A stretch of DNA of 42,780 nucleotides, from positions 1 to 42,780 of the forward strand of contig CAMLSD010000032.1 of the NCBI GenBank assembly GCA_946482595.1, in the 5' to 3' direction. Below, piece after piece: positions 1-9,090 of this stretch (positions are counted from its first letter, which is position 1; every line of letters starts with the position of its first letter). Position numbers and translations under genes: made by a program. This DNA comes from an uncultured Comamonadaceae bacterium (GTDB taxonomy: Bacteria; Pseudomonadota; Gammaproteobacteria; Burkholderiales; Burkholderiaceae). Under the pieces are notes generated by a model that was given only the letters and a program-made list of their open reading frames with translations, did not search any database and was not told where the DNA came from.

Positions 1-442
1 CGTCCTTCTGTTCGTGCTTTCCGTGTTCGGGGCCCCCTTGGGGTCGCTGAGCAGCACAGGGCCGGGCGGAAAAAGAAGGGGGCTTGTCTGAGCCCGCAGG
101 GCGAGTTTGCCCCCTTCCCGCCCGGACCGAGCAGCGCAAGGGAGTTTCCGTGCCAACGGAAACCGACACCTCGGGGGTGGCCTTTTCTTTGGTTCCTTTA
201 TTTTGGCCACGCAAAAGAAAGGGACTCGCCCGCCGGGGCGAACTCCCGGCTCGCCCCGCCAGGGGCGAAACACAGCGCCACCCAACGCCACAGCTTCACG
301 CCCCAGCAAATCTCCTCCCGCAAGCGGTAAAGCAGACCGGCGGACCGTTGCTGTTCGTTACACAAGATGCCGCCACAAACACCATCCAGGTGAACTTTCC
401 TGGATCCTCCAGGTTCGGCGGCAGTTCGCCGGGGAGGCGAAC
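1..442. repeat. Noncoding stretch resembling a dispersed Burkholderiales intergenic repeat
   Basis: No credible gene is seen here. ORFs reading through it have low-complexity Arg/Pro/Ala-rich translations and lie upstream of a much better start at 443. The text around 60-260 (a 'ggcttgtctgagcc' stretch, then 'ccttttctttgg', then 'ttggccacgcaaaagaaa') matches, from memory, a sequence seen repeatedly between genes in Comamonadaceae and related bacteria. Two inverted repeats are visible: CCTTTATTTTG (195-205) against CAAAAGAAAGG (212-222), 10 of 11 pairs, and GGGGCGA (235-241) against TCGCCCC (251-257), perfect. These could fold in RNA or DNA. The assignment to a repeat family is recall, not a search. 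Confidence 0.5.
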
Positions 443-2233
443 GTGGCGCGCGCGGTACAGAACAACAACAAGTGGTGGCGGCCTCGGGCTTGCGGTGCGC
501 TGGCGCTCGCCGCGGTGCTGGCTGCGTGCGGTGGCGGCGGGGGCTCGGGGGATGCCGGGGGTGAACCGCCGGCCGATGTCGGCCGCCCTGCCACCGGTCA
601 CGAAGCTGCCCGTTTCCTGCACCAGGCCACGTTTGGCGCCACGCAGGCTGACATCGACAACCTGATGCGCAACGGCTACGGCCCCTGGCTGAACACCCAG
701 TTCAACCGCTCGCAGAGCCTGCATCGCAACGTCATGAACCAGCGTGCCCAGGAGCGCGAGGCTGCTGACCAGGGCAAGGTCAGTCAGGACGATTTCCTCG
801 AGTCGTGGTGGGAGCAGGCGGTGACCGGGCGCGACCAACTGCGCCAGCGTGTGGCCTTTGCCCTGTCGCAGATCTTTGTCGTGTCCTTCGTCGATGGCAG
901 CGTGGGCGGGCATCCGCGCGGCGTGGCGTCCTACTACGACATGCTGGGCCAGCATGCCTTCGGCAATTACCGCGAGCTGCTCGAAGCGGTGACCCTGCAT
1001 CCGATGATGGGCTTGTACCTGTCGCACCTGCGCAACCAGAAGGAAGACCCCGCCAAGGGCCGGGTGCCCGACGAGAACTACGCACGCGAGGTGATGCAGC
1101 TCTTCTCGATCGGCCTGTACGAACTGAACCCCGACGGCACGCCGCGGCTGCTCAACGGTGCGCCGGTCGAGACCTACACCGATGCCGACGTCAAGGGGCT
1201 GGCCAAGGTGTTCACCGGCTGGAGCTGGTACGCCGGCTCGGCCACGTCCGACCGGACCAACAAGCGGTTTTTCGGCGGTGACGCCCATCCCGACCGCGAC
1301 TGGCGGCCGATGCAGGCCTACAACCGGTTCGCGCCCAACACCGACTTCCATTCGTCCTCGGCCAAGAGCTTCCTCGGCACGACCATTGCGGACCAGGCCG
1401 ACAAACCCGACCCGGAGGGGGATCTGCGCATCGCCCTCGATACCCTGTTTCGCCACCCCAACGTCGGCCCCTTCCTGTGCCGGCAGTTGATCCAGCGGCT
1501 GGTGTCGAGCAATCCCTCGCCGGGGTATGTGCAGCGCTGTGGCCAGGCCTTCGACGGCGCCACCGGCAGTCCGCGTGGCGACATGAAGGCGGTGATCCGC
1601 GCGATCCTGCTCGACGTCGAGGCGCGCACCAAACAGCCTGACCATGGCTATGCCGGGCGATTGCGCGAGCCGGTGCTGCGGCTGGCCAACTGGATGCGTG
1701 CGTTCAAGGCCGAGGCGCCCGAGGGCCGCTTCCGCGGCATCGGCAACACCGACGACACCGCGTCCAGGCTGGGGCAGACGCCGATGCGTTCGGGCTCGGT
1801 GTTCAACTTCTATCGGCCGGGCTACACGCCGCCGAACACCTCGATCGCCGAGGCGGGGCTGGTTGCGCCCGAGCTGCAGATCGCGCATGAAGTGTCGGTG
1901 GCCGGCTACCTCAACTACCTGCGGGGCTGGGTGCCGGTGAGCACCTCGAGTTCCCGCTACATCCACCCGGACTATTCGGCCGAGCTGGCCCTGGTCGACA
2001 ATCCGCCGGCGCTGGTGGACCGTATCGACCTGCTGCTGACGGCCGGCCAGCTGTCGGCGGCCACGCGCTCGCAGATCGTCTCGGCGGTCGAGTCGCGCAG
2101 CATCCCTGCGCCCAAGCGTGACAAGAGCGGCAAGATCACCAACCAGTCGTCGATCGACAGTGCGCGGCGCGACCGGGTGTACATCGCCATCTTCCTGACG
2201 ATGGGCTCGACCGACTACCTGGTGTTGAAATGA
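443..2233 (+). CDS. DUF1800 family secreted lipoprotein
   Basis: A 596-aa protein of the DUF1800 family, whose biochemical role is unknown. I chose the GTG at 443 because GGGGAGG (431-437) sits five bases upstream and the translation then opens with a lipoprotein signal peptide: basic/aromatic start, hydrophobic run, lipobox LAAC with Cys29, then a Gly/Ser linker. Family hallmarks include ARFLHQATFGAT near the start of the mature domain and a NYAREVMQLFSIGLYELNPDG segment mid-protein. The next gene encodes a DUF1501 protein; DUF1800/DUF1501 pairs are common in Planctomycetes and Proteobacteria and suggest one exported system. A longer reading frame starts at 107 but crosses the upstream repeat and is not believable as coding. 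Confidence 0.88.
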   Translation: MARAVQNNNKWWRPRACGALALAAVLAACGGGGGSGDAGGEPPADVGRPATGHEAARFLHQATFGATQADIDNLMRNGYGPWLNTQFNRSQSLHRNVMNQRAQEREAADQGKVSQDDFLESWWEQAVTGRDQLRQRVAFALSQIFVVSFVDGSVGGHPRGVASYYDMLGQHAFGNYRELLEAVTLHPMMGLYLSHLRNQKEDPAKGRVPDENYAREVMQLFSIGLYELNPDGTPRLLNGAPVETYTDADVKGLAKVFTGWSWYAGSATSDRTNKRFFGGDAHPDRDWRPMQAYNRFAPNTDFHSSSAKSFLGTTIADQADKPDPEGDLRIALDTLFRHPNVGPFLCRQLIQRLVSSNPSPGYVQRCGQAFDGATGSPRGDMKAVIRAILLDVEARTKQPDHGYAGRLREPVLRLANWMRAFKAEAPEGRFRGIGNTDDTASRLGQTPMRSGSVFNFYRPGYTPPNTSIAEAGLVAPELQIAHEVSVAGYLNYLRGWVPVSTSSSRYIHPDYSAELALVDNPPALVDRIDLLLTAGQLSAATRSQIVSAVESRSIPAPKRDKSGKITNQSSIDSARRDRVYIAIFLTMGSTDYLVLK

Positions 2234-2324
2234 CCCGGATGCACCCGTCTCGCCCCCATCACGCCATGAGCCACGGTGCGAACCACGGCACACATGAAGG
2301 CGCCCTGCGCGCACGGGATTCACG

Positions 2325-3830
2325 ATGAAGTCGAACTCACACCGCCCGGACGCCACCCGACGTGAACTGCTGCGACGTGCCGGCTGGCTGTCGGGTTCGG
2401 TGGCCACGGCCGGACTGCCGTTTGCCGGCAGCCTGGCCGCCCTGAACGCCGCCGCCGCCGAGACATCAGGCGGGTACAAGGCCCTCGTGTGCCTCTTCCT
2501 GTACGGCGGCAACGACGCGGCCAACATGGTGCTGCCCACCGACAGCGCCTCCTGGTCGGGCTACACGACCGTGCGCTCCCAGGCGCCTGACCCGATCGCC
2601 TTGCGTGCCGCGGGCACGCCACGCAACGAGGGCTCCGGCAACCTGCTCGACTACCTGGGCGGCGTGCTGCCGTTGTCGCCGGCCTTCACGCAGTTCGGCC
2701 CGCAGAACAGCGGGCGCAGCTATGCGGTGCATCCGGCCATGCCCGAGGTGCAGGCCTTGTTCAACCAGGGCCGCCTGGCCATCGTGGCCAATGCCGGGCC
2801 GCTGGTCGAGCCGCTGGCCAACAAGGCGGCGTATCGGGCCAACACCACCCGCAAGCCGGCCAAGCTCTTTTCCCACAATGACCAGCAGTCGACCTGGCAG
2901 GCGCTTGGCCCCGAGGGCACCAAGGTCGGCTGGGGCGGGCGGCTGGGCGACCTGGTGGCCGGCAGCAACCAGCGAGCCATCTTCACGAACATCTCGGCCT
3001 CGGGCAATGCGGTGTTCATGGCCGGCAACACGGTGTTCCAGTACCAGGTGGGCAGTGGCGGCGCCACCGCCATCCGCGGGCTGCCGGGCGTCGACAATTC
3101 CTTGTTCGGTTCGGCCGCGGCGGGGGCGGCGATGCAGTCCTTGATCACGGCTGACAGCGCCCACCTGCTGGCGCGCGAGTATGCGGCCATCACGAAACGT
3201 TCGGTGGAGGCCCAGGCGCAGTTCCAGGCCGCGTTCGTGCCCACCGAGGCCCAGGTGGCCGCGCCGGCGCAGTACCTCAACCCGGTCACGCGCCAGCCGG
3301 CCAACAATGCACTGGCCGGCCAGTTGCGCACGGTGGCGCGCATCATCGCCGCGCGCAGCGGCCTGGGCGCGAATCGCCAAGTGTTTTTCGTCAGCATGGG
3401 CGGGTTCGACACCCATGACAACCAGAACCGCAGTCATGCCGACCTGATGGCGCGCCTGTCGCATGCCCTGGCGTACTTCGACGCCCAGCTTTCGCAGATC
3501 GGGGCGGCCGGGCAGGTCACGCTGTTCACCGCGTCGGACTTTGGCCGCACCTTCACCAGCAATGGTGACGGCACCGATCACGGCTGGGGCGCTCACCACC
3601 TTGTGATGGGCGGGGCCGTGCGGGGGCGCGAGATCTACGGCCGGTTCCCGCAGGTCGGCCTGAACCATGACGACGAGGTGGGCTCGGGGAGTTTCCTGCC
3701 GGGGGTGGCGGTCGACCAGATCGGCGCCACCCTGGGCCGCTGGTTTGGCGCCAGCGACGGTGAGCTGGACCTGATCTTCCCGAACCTGCGCAACTTCGGC
3801 CAGCGCAACCTGGGCTTCATGACCGGCTGA
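2325..3830 (+). CDS. DUF1501 family protein, Tat-exported
   Basis: A 501-aa DUF1501 protein. This family is distantly related to sulfatase/alkaline-phosphatase-like enzymes, but no activity is established for it. The N-terminus carries a twin-arginine signal (TRRELLRRAGWL around residues 12-23, then a hydrophobic Ala/Gly stretch ending in AAAAE), so it is probably exported folded. Recognisable family segments are LVCLFLYGGNDAANM near the start, GGFDTHDNQ, SDFGRT and GTDHGWGAHHLVMGG towards the C-terminus. It follows the DUF1800 gene by 91 bp on the same strand, so the two are probably co-transcribed. It ends 23 bp before the convergent tetR gene. Confidence 0.88.
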   Translation: MKSNSHRPDATRRELLRRAGWLSGSVATAGLPFAGSLAALNAAAAETSGGYKALVCLFLYGGNDAANMVLPTDSASWSGYTTVRSQAPDPIALRAAGTPRNEGSGNLLDYLGGVLPLSPAFTQFGPQNSGRSYAVHPAMPEVQALFNQGRLAIVANAGPLVEPLANKAAYRANTTRKPAKLFSHNDQQSTWQALGPEGTKVGWGGRLGDLVAGSNQRAIFTNISASGNAVFMAGNTVFQYQVGSGGATAIRGLPGVDNSLFGSAAAGAAMQSLITADSAHLLAREYAAITKRSVEAQAQFQAAFVPTEAQVAAPAQYLNPVTRQPANNALAGQLRTVARIIAARSGLGANRQVFFVSMGGFDTHDNQNRSHADLMARLSHALAYFDAQLSQIGAAGQVTLFTASDFGRTFTSNGDGTDHGWGAHHLVMGGAVRGREIYGRFPQVGLNHDDEVGSGSFLPGVAVDQIGATLGRWFGASDGELDLIFPNLRNFGQRNLGFMTG

Positions 3831-3853
3831 TCCGGCCGCGCGCCCGCTGACCC

Positions 3854-4516
3854 TCAGACCGGGTTCAGGCTCAGATCGACCGGCCGCACCGCCGTGGCGG
3901 GCGCGGCGCGGCGTTCGTCCACATGGGCGTGGATCAGCGCCGCGGCGTCGCAGCGCACCAGCCGGTGGCGGCTGTCGAGCAGCCACATGCGCAGCAGGCC
4001 CATGATGAAACACATGGTGTTCAGGGCGGCAAAGCGTGGCGGCATGCCCGGGCGCAGCTGGCCCTTGCGTTCGGCTTCCTCGTACACGCGCAGCAGCTTC
4101 GACTGGAATTCGTCGACCTCACACAGGTGCTGCTCCACATCGTCGATCAGGCCGACATACTCACACTTGAATTCCAGGATCTCGAAGGTCTGGCGCAGGT
4201 CGGTCTGCTCGCTCACCGCGTCCAGCAGTTCGAGCATGAAGTTGCGCATGCGGTCCAGCGGCTCCACGCCCACATCCTGCAGCAAGGTGAAGTCGGTCTT
4301 GTCGCGCAGCGGCACCTCGACCTCTTCGCGCATGGCGCGGAACAGCTCTTCCTTGTTGGCGAAGTGCCAGTAGATCGCGCCGCGCGTCACGCCGGCTTCC
4401 TGGGCAATGTGTTCCAGTGTGGTGCTGGACACCCCACGGGCGAGAAACGCGCGGCGTGCGGCAGCCAGGATCTGGCGGCGCGTCTGCTCGGCTTCTTCCT
4501 TGGTGCGGCGGACCAT
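3854..4516 (-). CDS. TetR/AcrR family repressor of the adjacent RND efflux operon
   Basis: A 220-aa TetR-family regulator. The N-terminal DNA-binding domain covers about residues 12-60, with the recognition-helix region GVTRGAIYWHFANKEELF typical of AcrR, TtgR and MexR-like TetR repressors. The C-terminal two-thirds is an all-helical ligand-binding region like that of AcrR/TtgR. The gene is divergent from a complete RND pump operon, and the 173-bp gap contains an AcrR-like inverted repeat at 4567-4590. The expected role is to repress both its own gene and the pump, with relief when a toxic hydrophobic compound binds. The ligand cannot be read from the sequence. Confidence 0.9.
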   Translation of the reverse strand: MVRRTKEEAEQTRRQILAAARRAFLARGVSSTTLEHIAQEAGVTRGAIYWHFANKEELFRAMREEVEVPLRDKTDFTLLQDVGVEPLDRMRNFMLELLDAVSEQTDLRQTFEILEFKCEYVGLIDDVEQHLCEVDEFQSKLLRVYEEAERKGQLRPGMPPRFAALNTMCFIMGLLRMWLLDSRHRLVRCDAAALIHAHVDERRAAPATAVRPVDLSLNPV

Positions 4517-4566
4517 GATCAGCGCTGCCCCTGCAAACGGGAATGGGAATTCATCAGACAGTCAAA

Positions 4567-4590
4567 CATACATTCGCGGACGTATGTATG
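4567..4590. promoter_or_regulatory. AcrR/TtgR-like operator between tetR and the efflux operon
   Basis: CATACATTCG (4567-4576) and CGTATGTATG (4581-4590) form a 24-bp inverted repeat, 9 of 10 pairs, with the 4-base spacer CGGA. The segment 4567-4586 agrees with the E. coli AcrR operator core (recalled as CATACATTTGTGAATGTATG) at 16 of 20 positions. It lies 50 bp from the tetR start and 100 bp from the adaptor start, as expected for a site that controls both divergent promoters. Confidence 0.75.
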
Positions 4591-4689
4591 ATAAGCCCCT
4601 TCCCAACGAGGTTCCCCGGGTTTTCCCTCGGTCGACGCCAGAAATGCGCGCGCATCCCGGGTTCCGTCAAAGATTCATCAGGCTGATCC

Positions 4690-5934
4690 ATGGCATCTCC
4701 GACTCCGTCCTTCCTTCGTCGCGGACCTCTGGCCGCAGCCCTTTTTCGCCCGGTGACCGGGGTGTTCACCGCCTTGACGCTGGCCGCCTTGCTGGCGGGC
4801 TGCGGCGCGTCGGGTGAGCCTGCGGGCGGCCCGCCCGGGGGGGCGCCCGGCGGTGCGCCGCCTGCCATGCCGGTGTCGGTGCGTGCGGTGACGCAGCAGA
4901 CCGTGCCCCTGATCATCGAAGCGGTCGGCCAGGCCGAAGGCTCGAAGGAAGTCGAGGTGCGCGCACGGGTGAGCGGCCTGATCGAGCGCCAGCGCTATGA
5001 GGAAGGCGAGCGGGTCAAGGCCGGCAGCCTGCTGTTCCAGATCGAGCGCGCACCGTTCGAGATCGCGCTGCAACAGGCACGGGCGCAACTGGCCCAGCAG
5101 AACGCGCAGCTCGACCAGGCCCGGCGTGAAGCGGGGCGCCTGAAGCCGCTGGCCGAACAGCAGGCGATCAGTCAACGTGAATACGACCAGGCCACCTCCC
5201 AGCTGCGCCTGTCCGAGGCAGCCGTCGCGGCGGCACAGGCCAGTGTGCGCGAGGCGGAGCTGAACCTGTCATACACCGTGGTGAACGCACCGATTTCGGG
5301 TGTGAGTGGTCGCTCTCTCAAGTCGGAGGGCAGCCTGGTGTCGCCGTCCGACGGCCTGCTCACCACCATCGTGCAGACCGACCCGATCTGGGTGCGGTTC
5401 TCGTTCTCGGAGGCCGAACATGCCCAGCTCAGGGCGCTCAAGGGCACCCAGGTCAAGCTGACCAGCGCCGACGGCCGTGCCATCGGTGGCCAGGGCCGGC
5501 TGAACTTCTCGGGCTCCACGGTCGATGCCCGGCTGGGCACGGTCCAGTTGCGTGCCGAATTCGCCAACCCGGAGCTGTCCATCCTGCCGGGCCAGTTCGT
5601 GAAGGCGCAGGTGATCGCCGGCCAGGCCCAGGGTTTCCTGGTGCCGCAGTCGGCCGTGACCCAGACCGAACAGGGCCGCATGGTCTGGACCATCCAGGAC
5701 GGCAAGGCCACGCCGACGCCGGTGGAAACCGGCGGCTGGGTCGGCTCGGACTGGGTGGTCTACAAGGGCCTGAAGGCAGGTGACCAGGTCATCACCGACA
5801 ACCTCATGAAGCTGCGCCCCGGCGCCCCGGTCACGCCCGCCGCCCCGCCGCCGGCCGCTGCAGGCTCGGCCGCCGCTCCTGCGCCGGCTGAAGCCGCAGC
5901 GTCCGCTGCCCCGGCCGCCTCGGCCGCGCAGTAA
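4690..5934 (+). CDS. RND efflux periplasmic adaptor lipoprotein (AcrA/MexA/TtgA family)
   Basis: A 414-aa membrane-fusion protein that bridges the inner-membrane RND pump and the outer-membrane channel in the periplasm. It has a lipoprotein signal with lipobox LLAGC (Cys38), followed by a Gly/Pro-rich linker, a lipoyl/barrel region, an alpha-helical hairpin rich in Gln, Ala and Arg at about residues 115-190, and a second barrel domain. The C-terminal 35-40 residues are an Ala/Pro-rich tail, probably disordered. It is the first gene of a three-gene operon and is 12 bp from the pump gene, where AAGGAG overlaps the stop codon. The start has no strong ribosome-binding site, but the signal peptide fits well from this ATG. 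Confidence 0.93.
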   Translation: MASPTPSFLRRGPLAAALFRPVTGVFTALTLAALLAGCGASGEPAGGPPGGAPGGAPPAMPVSVRAVTQQTVPLIIEAVGQAEGSKEVEVRARVSGLIERQRYEEGERVKAGSLLFQIERAPFEIALQQARAQLAQQNAQLDQARREAGRLKPLAEQQAISQREYDQATSQLRLSEAAVAAAQASVREAELNLSYTVVNAPISGVSGRSLKSEGSLVSPSDGLLTTIVQTDPIWVRFSFSEAEHAQLRALKGTQVKLTSADGRAIGGQGRLNFSGSTVDARLGTVQLRAEFANPELSILPGQFVKAQVIAGQAQGFLVPQSAVTQTEQGRMVWTIQDGKATPTPVETGGWVGSDWVVYKGLKAGDQVITDNLMKLRPGAPVTPAAPPPAAAGSAAAPAPAEAAASAAPAASAAQ

Positions 5935-5946
5935 GGAGTCCGACGC

Positions 5947-8900
5947 ATGTCGTCCAAGTTTTTCATCGAACGGCCGATCTTTGCCGCCGTCCTGTCCATC
6001 ATCATCGTGCTGGCCGGACTGGTGTCGCTGAAGATCCTGCCGATCGCGCAGTATCCCGAGATCGCACCGCCCACGGTCACGATCACCGCCACCTATCCCG
6101 GCGCGTCGGCCGAAACCCTGGCCAAGACGGTGGCCGCGCCGATCGAGGAGCAGCTCTCGGGCGTCGAGAACCTGCTGTACTTCGGCTCGAACTCCTCGTC
6201 CAACGGCACGGTGACGATCACCGCCACCTTCGAGGTCGGCACCGACATCGACAAGGCGACCTTCAACATCAACAACCGGGTGCAGCTGGCCACGCCGCGC
6301 CTGCCCGATGAAGTGCGCCGCAACGGTGTGGTGGTGGCCAAGCGCAGCGAGAACTTCCTGCTGGTCATTGCACTGAACTCGCCCAAGAGCACTCACGACG
6401 AGCTGTTCCTGTCGAACTACGCGACACAGAACATCCTCGACGAGCTCAAGCGCATCCAGGGCACGGCTGACGTGCTGGTGTTCGGTGCGCGCGACTACTC
6501 CATGCGGATCTGGCTGAACCCCGACCGCATGGCGCAGCTGGGGGTGACCACCGCCGAGATCGCGGCCGCGATCAATGCCCAGAACGCCCAGTACGCCGCC
6601 GGCAAGATCGGCGCCGAACCGGCACCCAAGGGCCAGGAGCTCGTCTACACCGTCACGGCCCGGGGCCGCCTGGTGGCACCGGAGGAGTTCGGCCAGATCG
6701 TCGTGCGCTCCAGCGGGCCCGGGGGCGTGCTGCGCCTGAAGGACGTGGCACGCATCGAGCTGGGTGCCCAGAGCTACGACCAGTCCAGCAGCGTCAACGG
6801 CCAGCCGGCCATCGCCATCGGTGTGTTCCTGCAGTCGGGCGCCAATGCGCTGGACGTGGGCGATGCGGTGAAGGCCAAGATGGTCGAGCTCAAGAACGAG
6901 CGTTTCCCGGACGACGTCGACTACCTGATCCCGTACGACACCACCCGCTTCGTCTCGGCCTCGATCGGTGAGGTGGTCAAGACGGTGCTCGAGGCGGCGG
7001 TGATCGTGCTGCTGGTGGTGTTCGTGTTCCTGCAGACCTGGCGTGCCACCCTGATCCCGATGCTGGCGGTGCCGGTGTCGCTGATCGGCACCTTTGCCGG
7101 CCTGTGGCTGTTCGGCTTTTCGATCAACACGCTGACCCTGTTCGCCATGGTGCTGGCCATCGGCATCGTCGTGGACGACGCCATCGTCGTGCTCGAGAAC
7201 GTCGAGCGCCTGATGCGCGAAGAACGGATGAGCCCGATGGCTGCCTCCGTCGAAGCCATGCGCGAGGTGTCCGGCGCGGTGGTGGGTATCGTGCTGGTGC
7301 TGTGCGCGGTGTTCATTCCGGTGGCCTTCATGGGCGGCATCGCCGGCCAGCTGTACCGCCAGTTTGCGGTGACGGTGGCGATTGCCGTGGTGCTGTCGGG
7401 TGTGGTGGCACTGACGCTGACGCCCGCACTGTGCGCGCTGCTGCTCAAGCCCCACCATGACGGCACCACCCGGGGCGAACGGTTCTTTGCACCGTTCAAC
7501 CGCGGGTTCGACTGGCTGACCCACCGCTTTCTCGGCGGGGTGGACTTTGCCCTCAAGCGCCGCATCGTCGCCGGCCTGGCCTTTGCGATGATGATCGGCG
7601 GTGCCGGCTACCTGATGTGGCGCGTGCCGGGCAGCTTCGTGCCCGAAGAAGACCAGGGCTACATCATCGCCGCGGTGGTGCTGCCCGATGGCGCCACGCT
7701 GGAGCGCACCTCGCGCACCACCGAGCAGTTGCGCCAGATGAACGCGCAGAACACCGGCATCGACAGCTTTTTCATCATCAACGGCTTCGACCTGATCGGT
7801 GGCGGCGCCAAGAGCAATGCGGCCACGATCTTCATCCCGATGAAGGACTGGAGCGAACGCAACCAGTCGACCCAGGCGCTTGCGCAGCAGGTCAGCGGCA
7901 TGGGCTTTGCGCTCAATGACGGCATTGCCTTTGCGTTCAACCCGCCGGGCATCCAGGGGCTGGGGCAGGCCGGCGGCTTCGAGGTCTATGTGCAGGGCCG
8001 CACCGAGTCCGATCCGCAACGCCTGGCCCAGGTCACGCAGGACTTCATGGCGGCGTTGAACCAGCACCCGGTGCTGGCCGGCGTGCAGACCTTCTACCGG
8101 CCTACCGTGCCGCAGCTCAAGGTCGAGGTCGACCGCGAGAAGGCGCTGTCGCTGGGCGTGCCGGTCAACGAGGTGTTCGCCGCGCTGCAGGCGCAGATGG
8201 GCTCGCTCTACATCAACGACTTCAACCGCTCGGGCCGGACCTACCGGGTGACGATGCAGGCCGATGCACCGTTCCGCTCCAAGCCGGACGACCTCGGACG
8301 CCTGTTCGTGCGTTCGCAGACCACCGGGCAGATGATCCCGCTGAAGGCGCTGATCCAGGTCGACACGGTGGTGGGTGCCGAGCAGCTCGAGCGCTACAAC
8401 GCCTACCTCGCCGCCAAGGTGATGGGCAGCGCCAAACCCGGCTACAGCTCGGGCGAGGCGATCCGGGCCGTCGAGGAGGTGGCCCGCCAGACGCTGCCGC
8501 CCGGCTACAGCTACGAGTGGACCGGCCAGGCCTTCCAGGAAAAGCGCACCGGCAGCGCCTCGGTGTTCGCCTTCGGCTTTGCGCTGGTGATGGTGTACCT
8601 GATCCTGTCGGCGCTGTACGAGCGCTGGGGCGTGCCGATGGCCGTGGTGCTGGCGGTGCCGTTTGCACTGACCGGGGCCCTGCTGGCCGTGTGGCTGAGG
8701 GGGATGCAGAACGACATCTACTTCCAGATCGGCCTGGTGGTGCTGATCGGGCTGGCGGCGAAAAACGCCATCCTGATCGCCGAGTTCGCGATGCAGGGCA
8801 TGGAGCAGGGCAAGACCGCCGTGCAGGCCGCGCGGGAGGCTGCACGGCTGCGCTTCCGGCCCATCGTGATGACCTCGCTGGCCTTTGTGCTGGGGGTGGT

Positions 8901-9090
8901 GCCGCTGGTGCTGGCCACCGGGGCCGGCGCGGCCGCGCGCCAGTCCATGGGCACGGGGGTGTTCGGCGGGATGATCATCGCGACCTTTGTCGCACCGATC
9001 TTCGTGCCCTTGTTCTTTGCCTTGCTGGCGCGCAAGGCGCGCCCGCAGCACAGCCATGCGCCCGGCTCCACCGAGGAGGCCGCGGTATGA
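5947..9090 (+). CDS. RND multidrug efflux pump, inner-membrane transporter (AcrB/MexB/TtgB, HAE1 family)
   Basis: A 1047-aa proton-driven exporter, the usual size for AcrB. It begins with the family N-terminus (FFIERPIFAAVLSIII) and has the repeated layout of one helix, a large periplasmic loop and a five-helix bundle in each half. The proton-relay pair is present in GIVVDDAIVVLENVE at about residues 405-419, equivalent to Asp407/Asp408 of AcrB. The second half contains the expected GLAAKNAILIAEFA segment. It lies between the adaptor and the outer-membrane channel and overlaps the latter by four bases (ATGA), indicating translational coupling. The likely substrates are hydrophobic toxic compounds. 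Specificity cannot be deduced. Confidence 0.95.
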   Translation: MSSKFFIERPIFAAVLSIIIVLAGLVSLKILPIAQYPEIAPPTVTITATYPGASAETLAKTVAAPIEEQLSGVENLLYFGSNSSSNGTVTITATFEVGTDIDKATFNINNRVQLATPRLPDEVRRNGVVVAKRSENFLLVIALNSPKSTHDELFLSNYATQNILDELKRIQGTADVLVFGARDYSMRIWLNPDRMAQLGVTTAEIAAAINAQNAQYAAGKIGAEPAPKGQELVYTVTARGRLVAPEEFGQIVVRSSGPGGVLRLKDVARIELGAQSYDQSSSVNGQPAIAIGVFLQSGANALDVGDAVKAKMVELKNERFPDDVDYLIPYDTTRFVSASIGEVVKTVLEAAVIVLLVVFVFLQTWRATLIPMLAVPVSLIGTFAGLWLFGFSINTLTLFAMVLAIGIVVDDAIVVLENVERLMREERMSPMAASVEAMREVSGAVVGIVLVLCAVFIPVAFMGGIAGQLYRQFAVTVAIAVVLSGVVALTLTPALCALLLKPHHDGTTRGERFFAPFNRGFDWLTHRFLGGVDFALKRRIVAGLAFAMMIGGAGYLMWRVPGSFVPEEDQGYIIAAVVLPDGATLERTSRTTEQLRQMNAQNTGIDSFFIINGFDLIGGGAKSNAATIFIPMKDWSERNQSTQALAQQVSGMGFALNDGIAFAFNPPGIQGLGQAGGFEVYVQGRTESDPQRLAQVTQDFMAALNQHPVLAGVQTFYRPTVPQLKVEVDREKALSLGVPVNEVFAALQAQMGSLYINDFNRSGRTYRVTMQADAPFRSKPDDLGRLFVRSQTTGQMIPLKALIQVDTVVGAEQLERYNAYLAAKVMGSAKPGYSSGEAIRAVEEVARQTLPPGYSYEWTGQAFQEKRTGSASVFAFGFALVMVYLILSALYERWGVPMAVVLAVPFALTGALLAVWLRGMQNDIYFQIGLVVLIGLAAKNAILIAEFAMQGMEQGKTAVQAAREAARLRFRPIVMTSLAFVLGVVPLVLATGAGAAARQSMGTGVFGGMIIATFVAPIFVPLFFALLARKARPQHSHAPGSTEEAAV

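Noticed and set aside
107..442. Longer N-terminus for the DUF1800 protein
   Set aside because: It would read through a noncoding repeat and bury the lipoprotein signal. GTG 443 has a strong ribosome-binding site.
5269..9057. 1262-aa minus-strand frame opposite the RND operon
   Set aside because: Composition is that of a codon-shadow frame in GC-rich DNA (His/Gln/Arg-rich, no domain), and the plus strand has an unmistakable AcrB. The same applies to the long frames at 15867-19256 (+) and 12641-14521 (-).
8517..9086. N-terminal extension of the outer-membrane channel
   Set aside because: The frame is open to 8517 but the translation is low-complexity inside the pump gene. The start at 9087 has a good ribosome-binding site and a lipoprotein signal.
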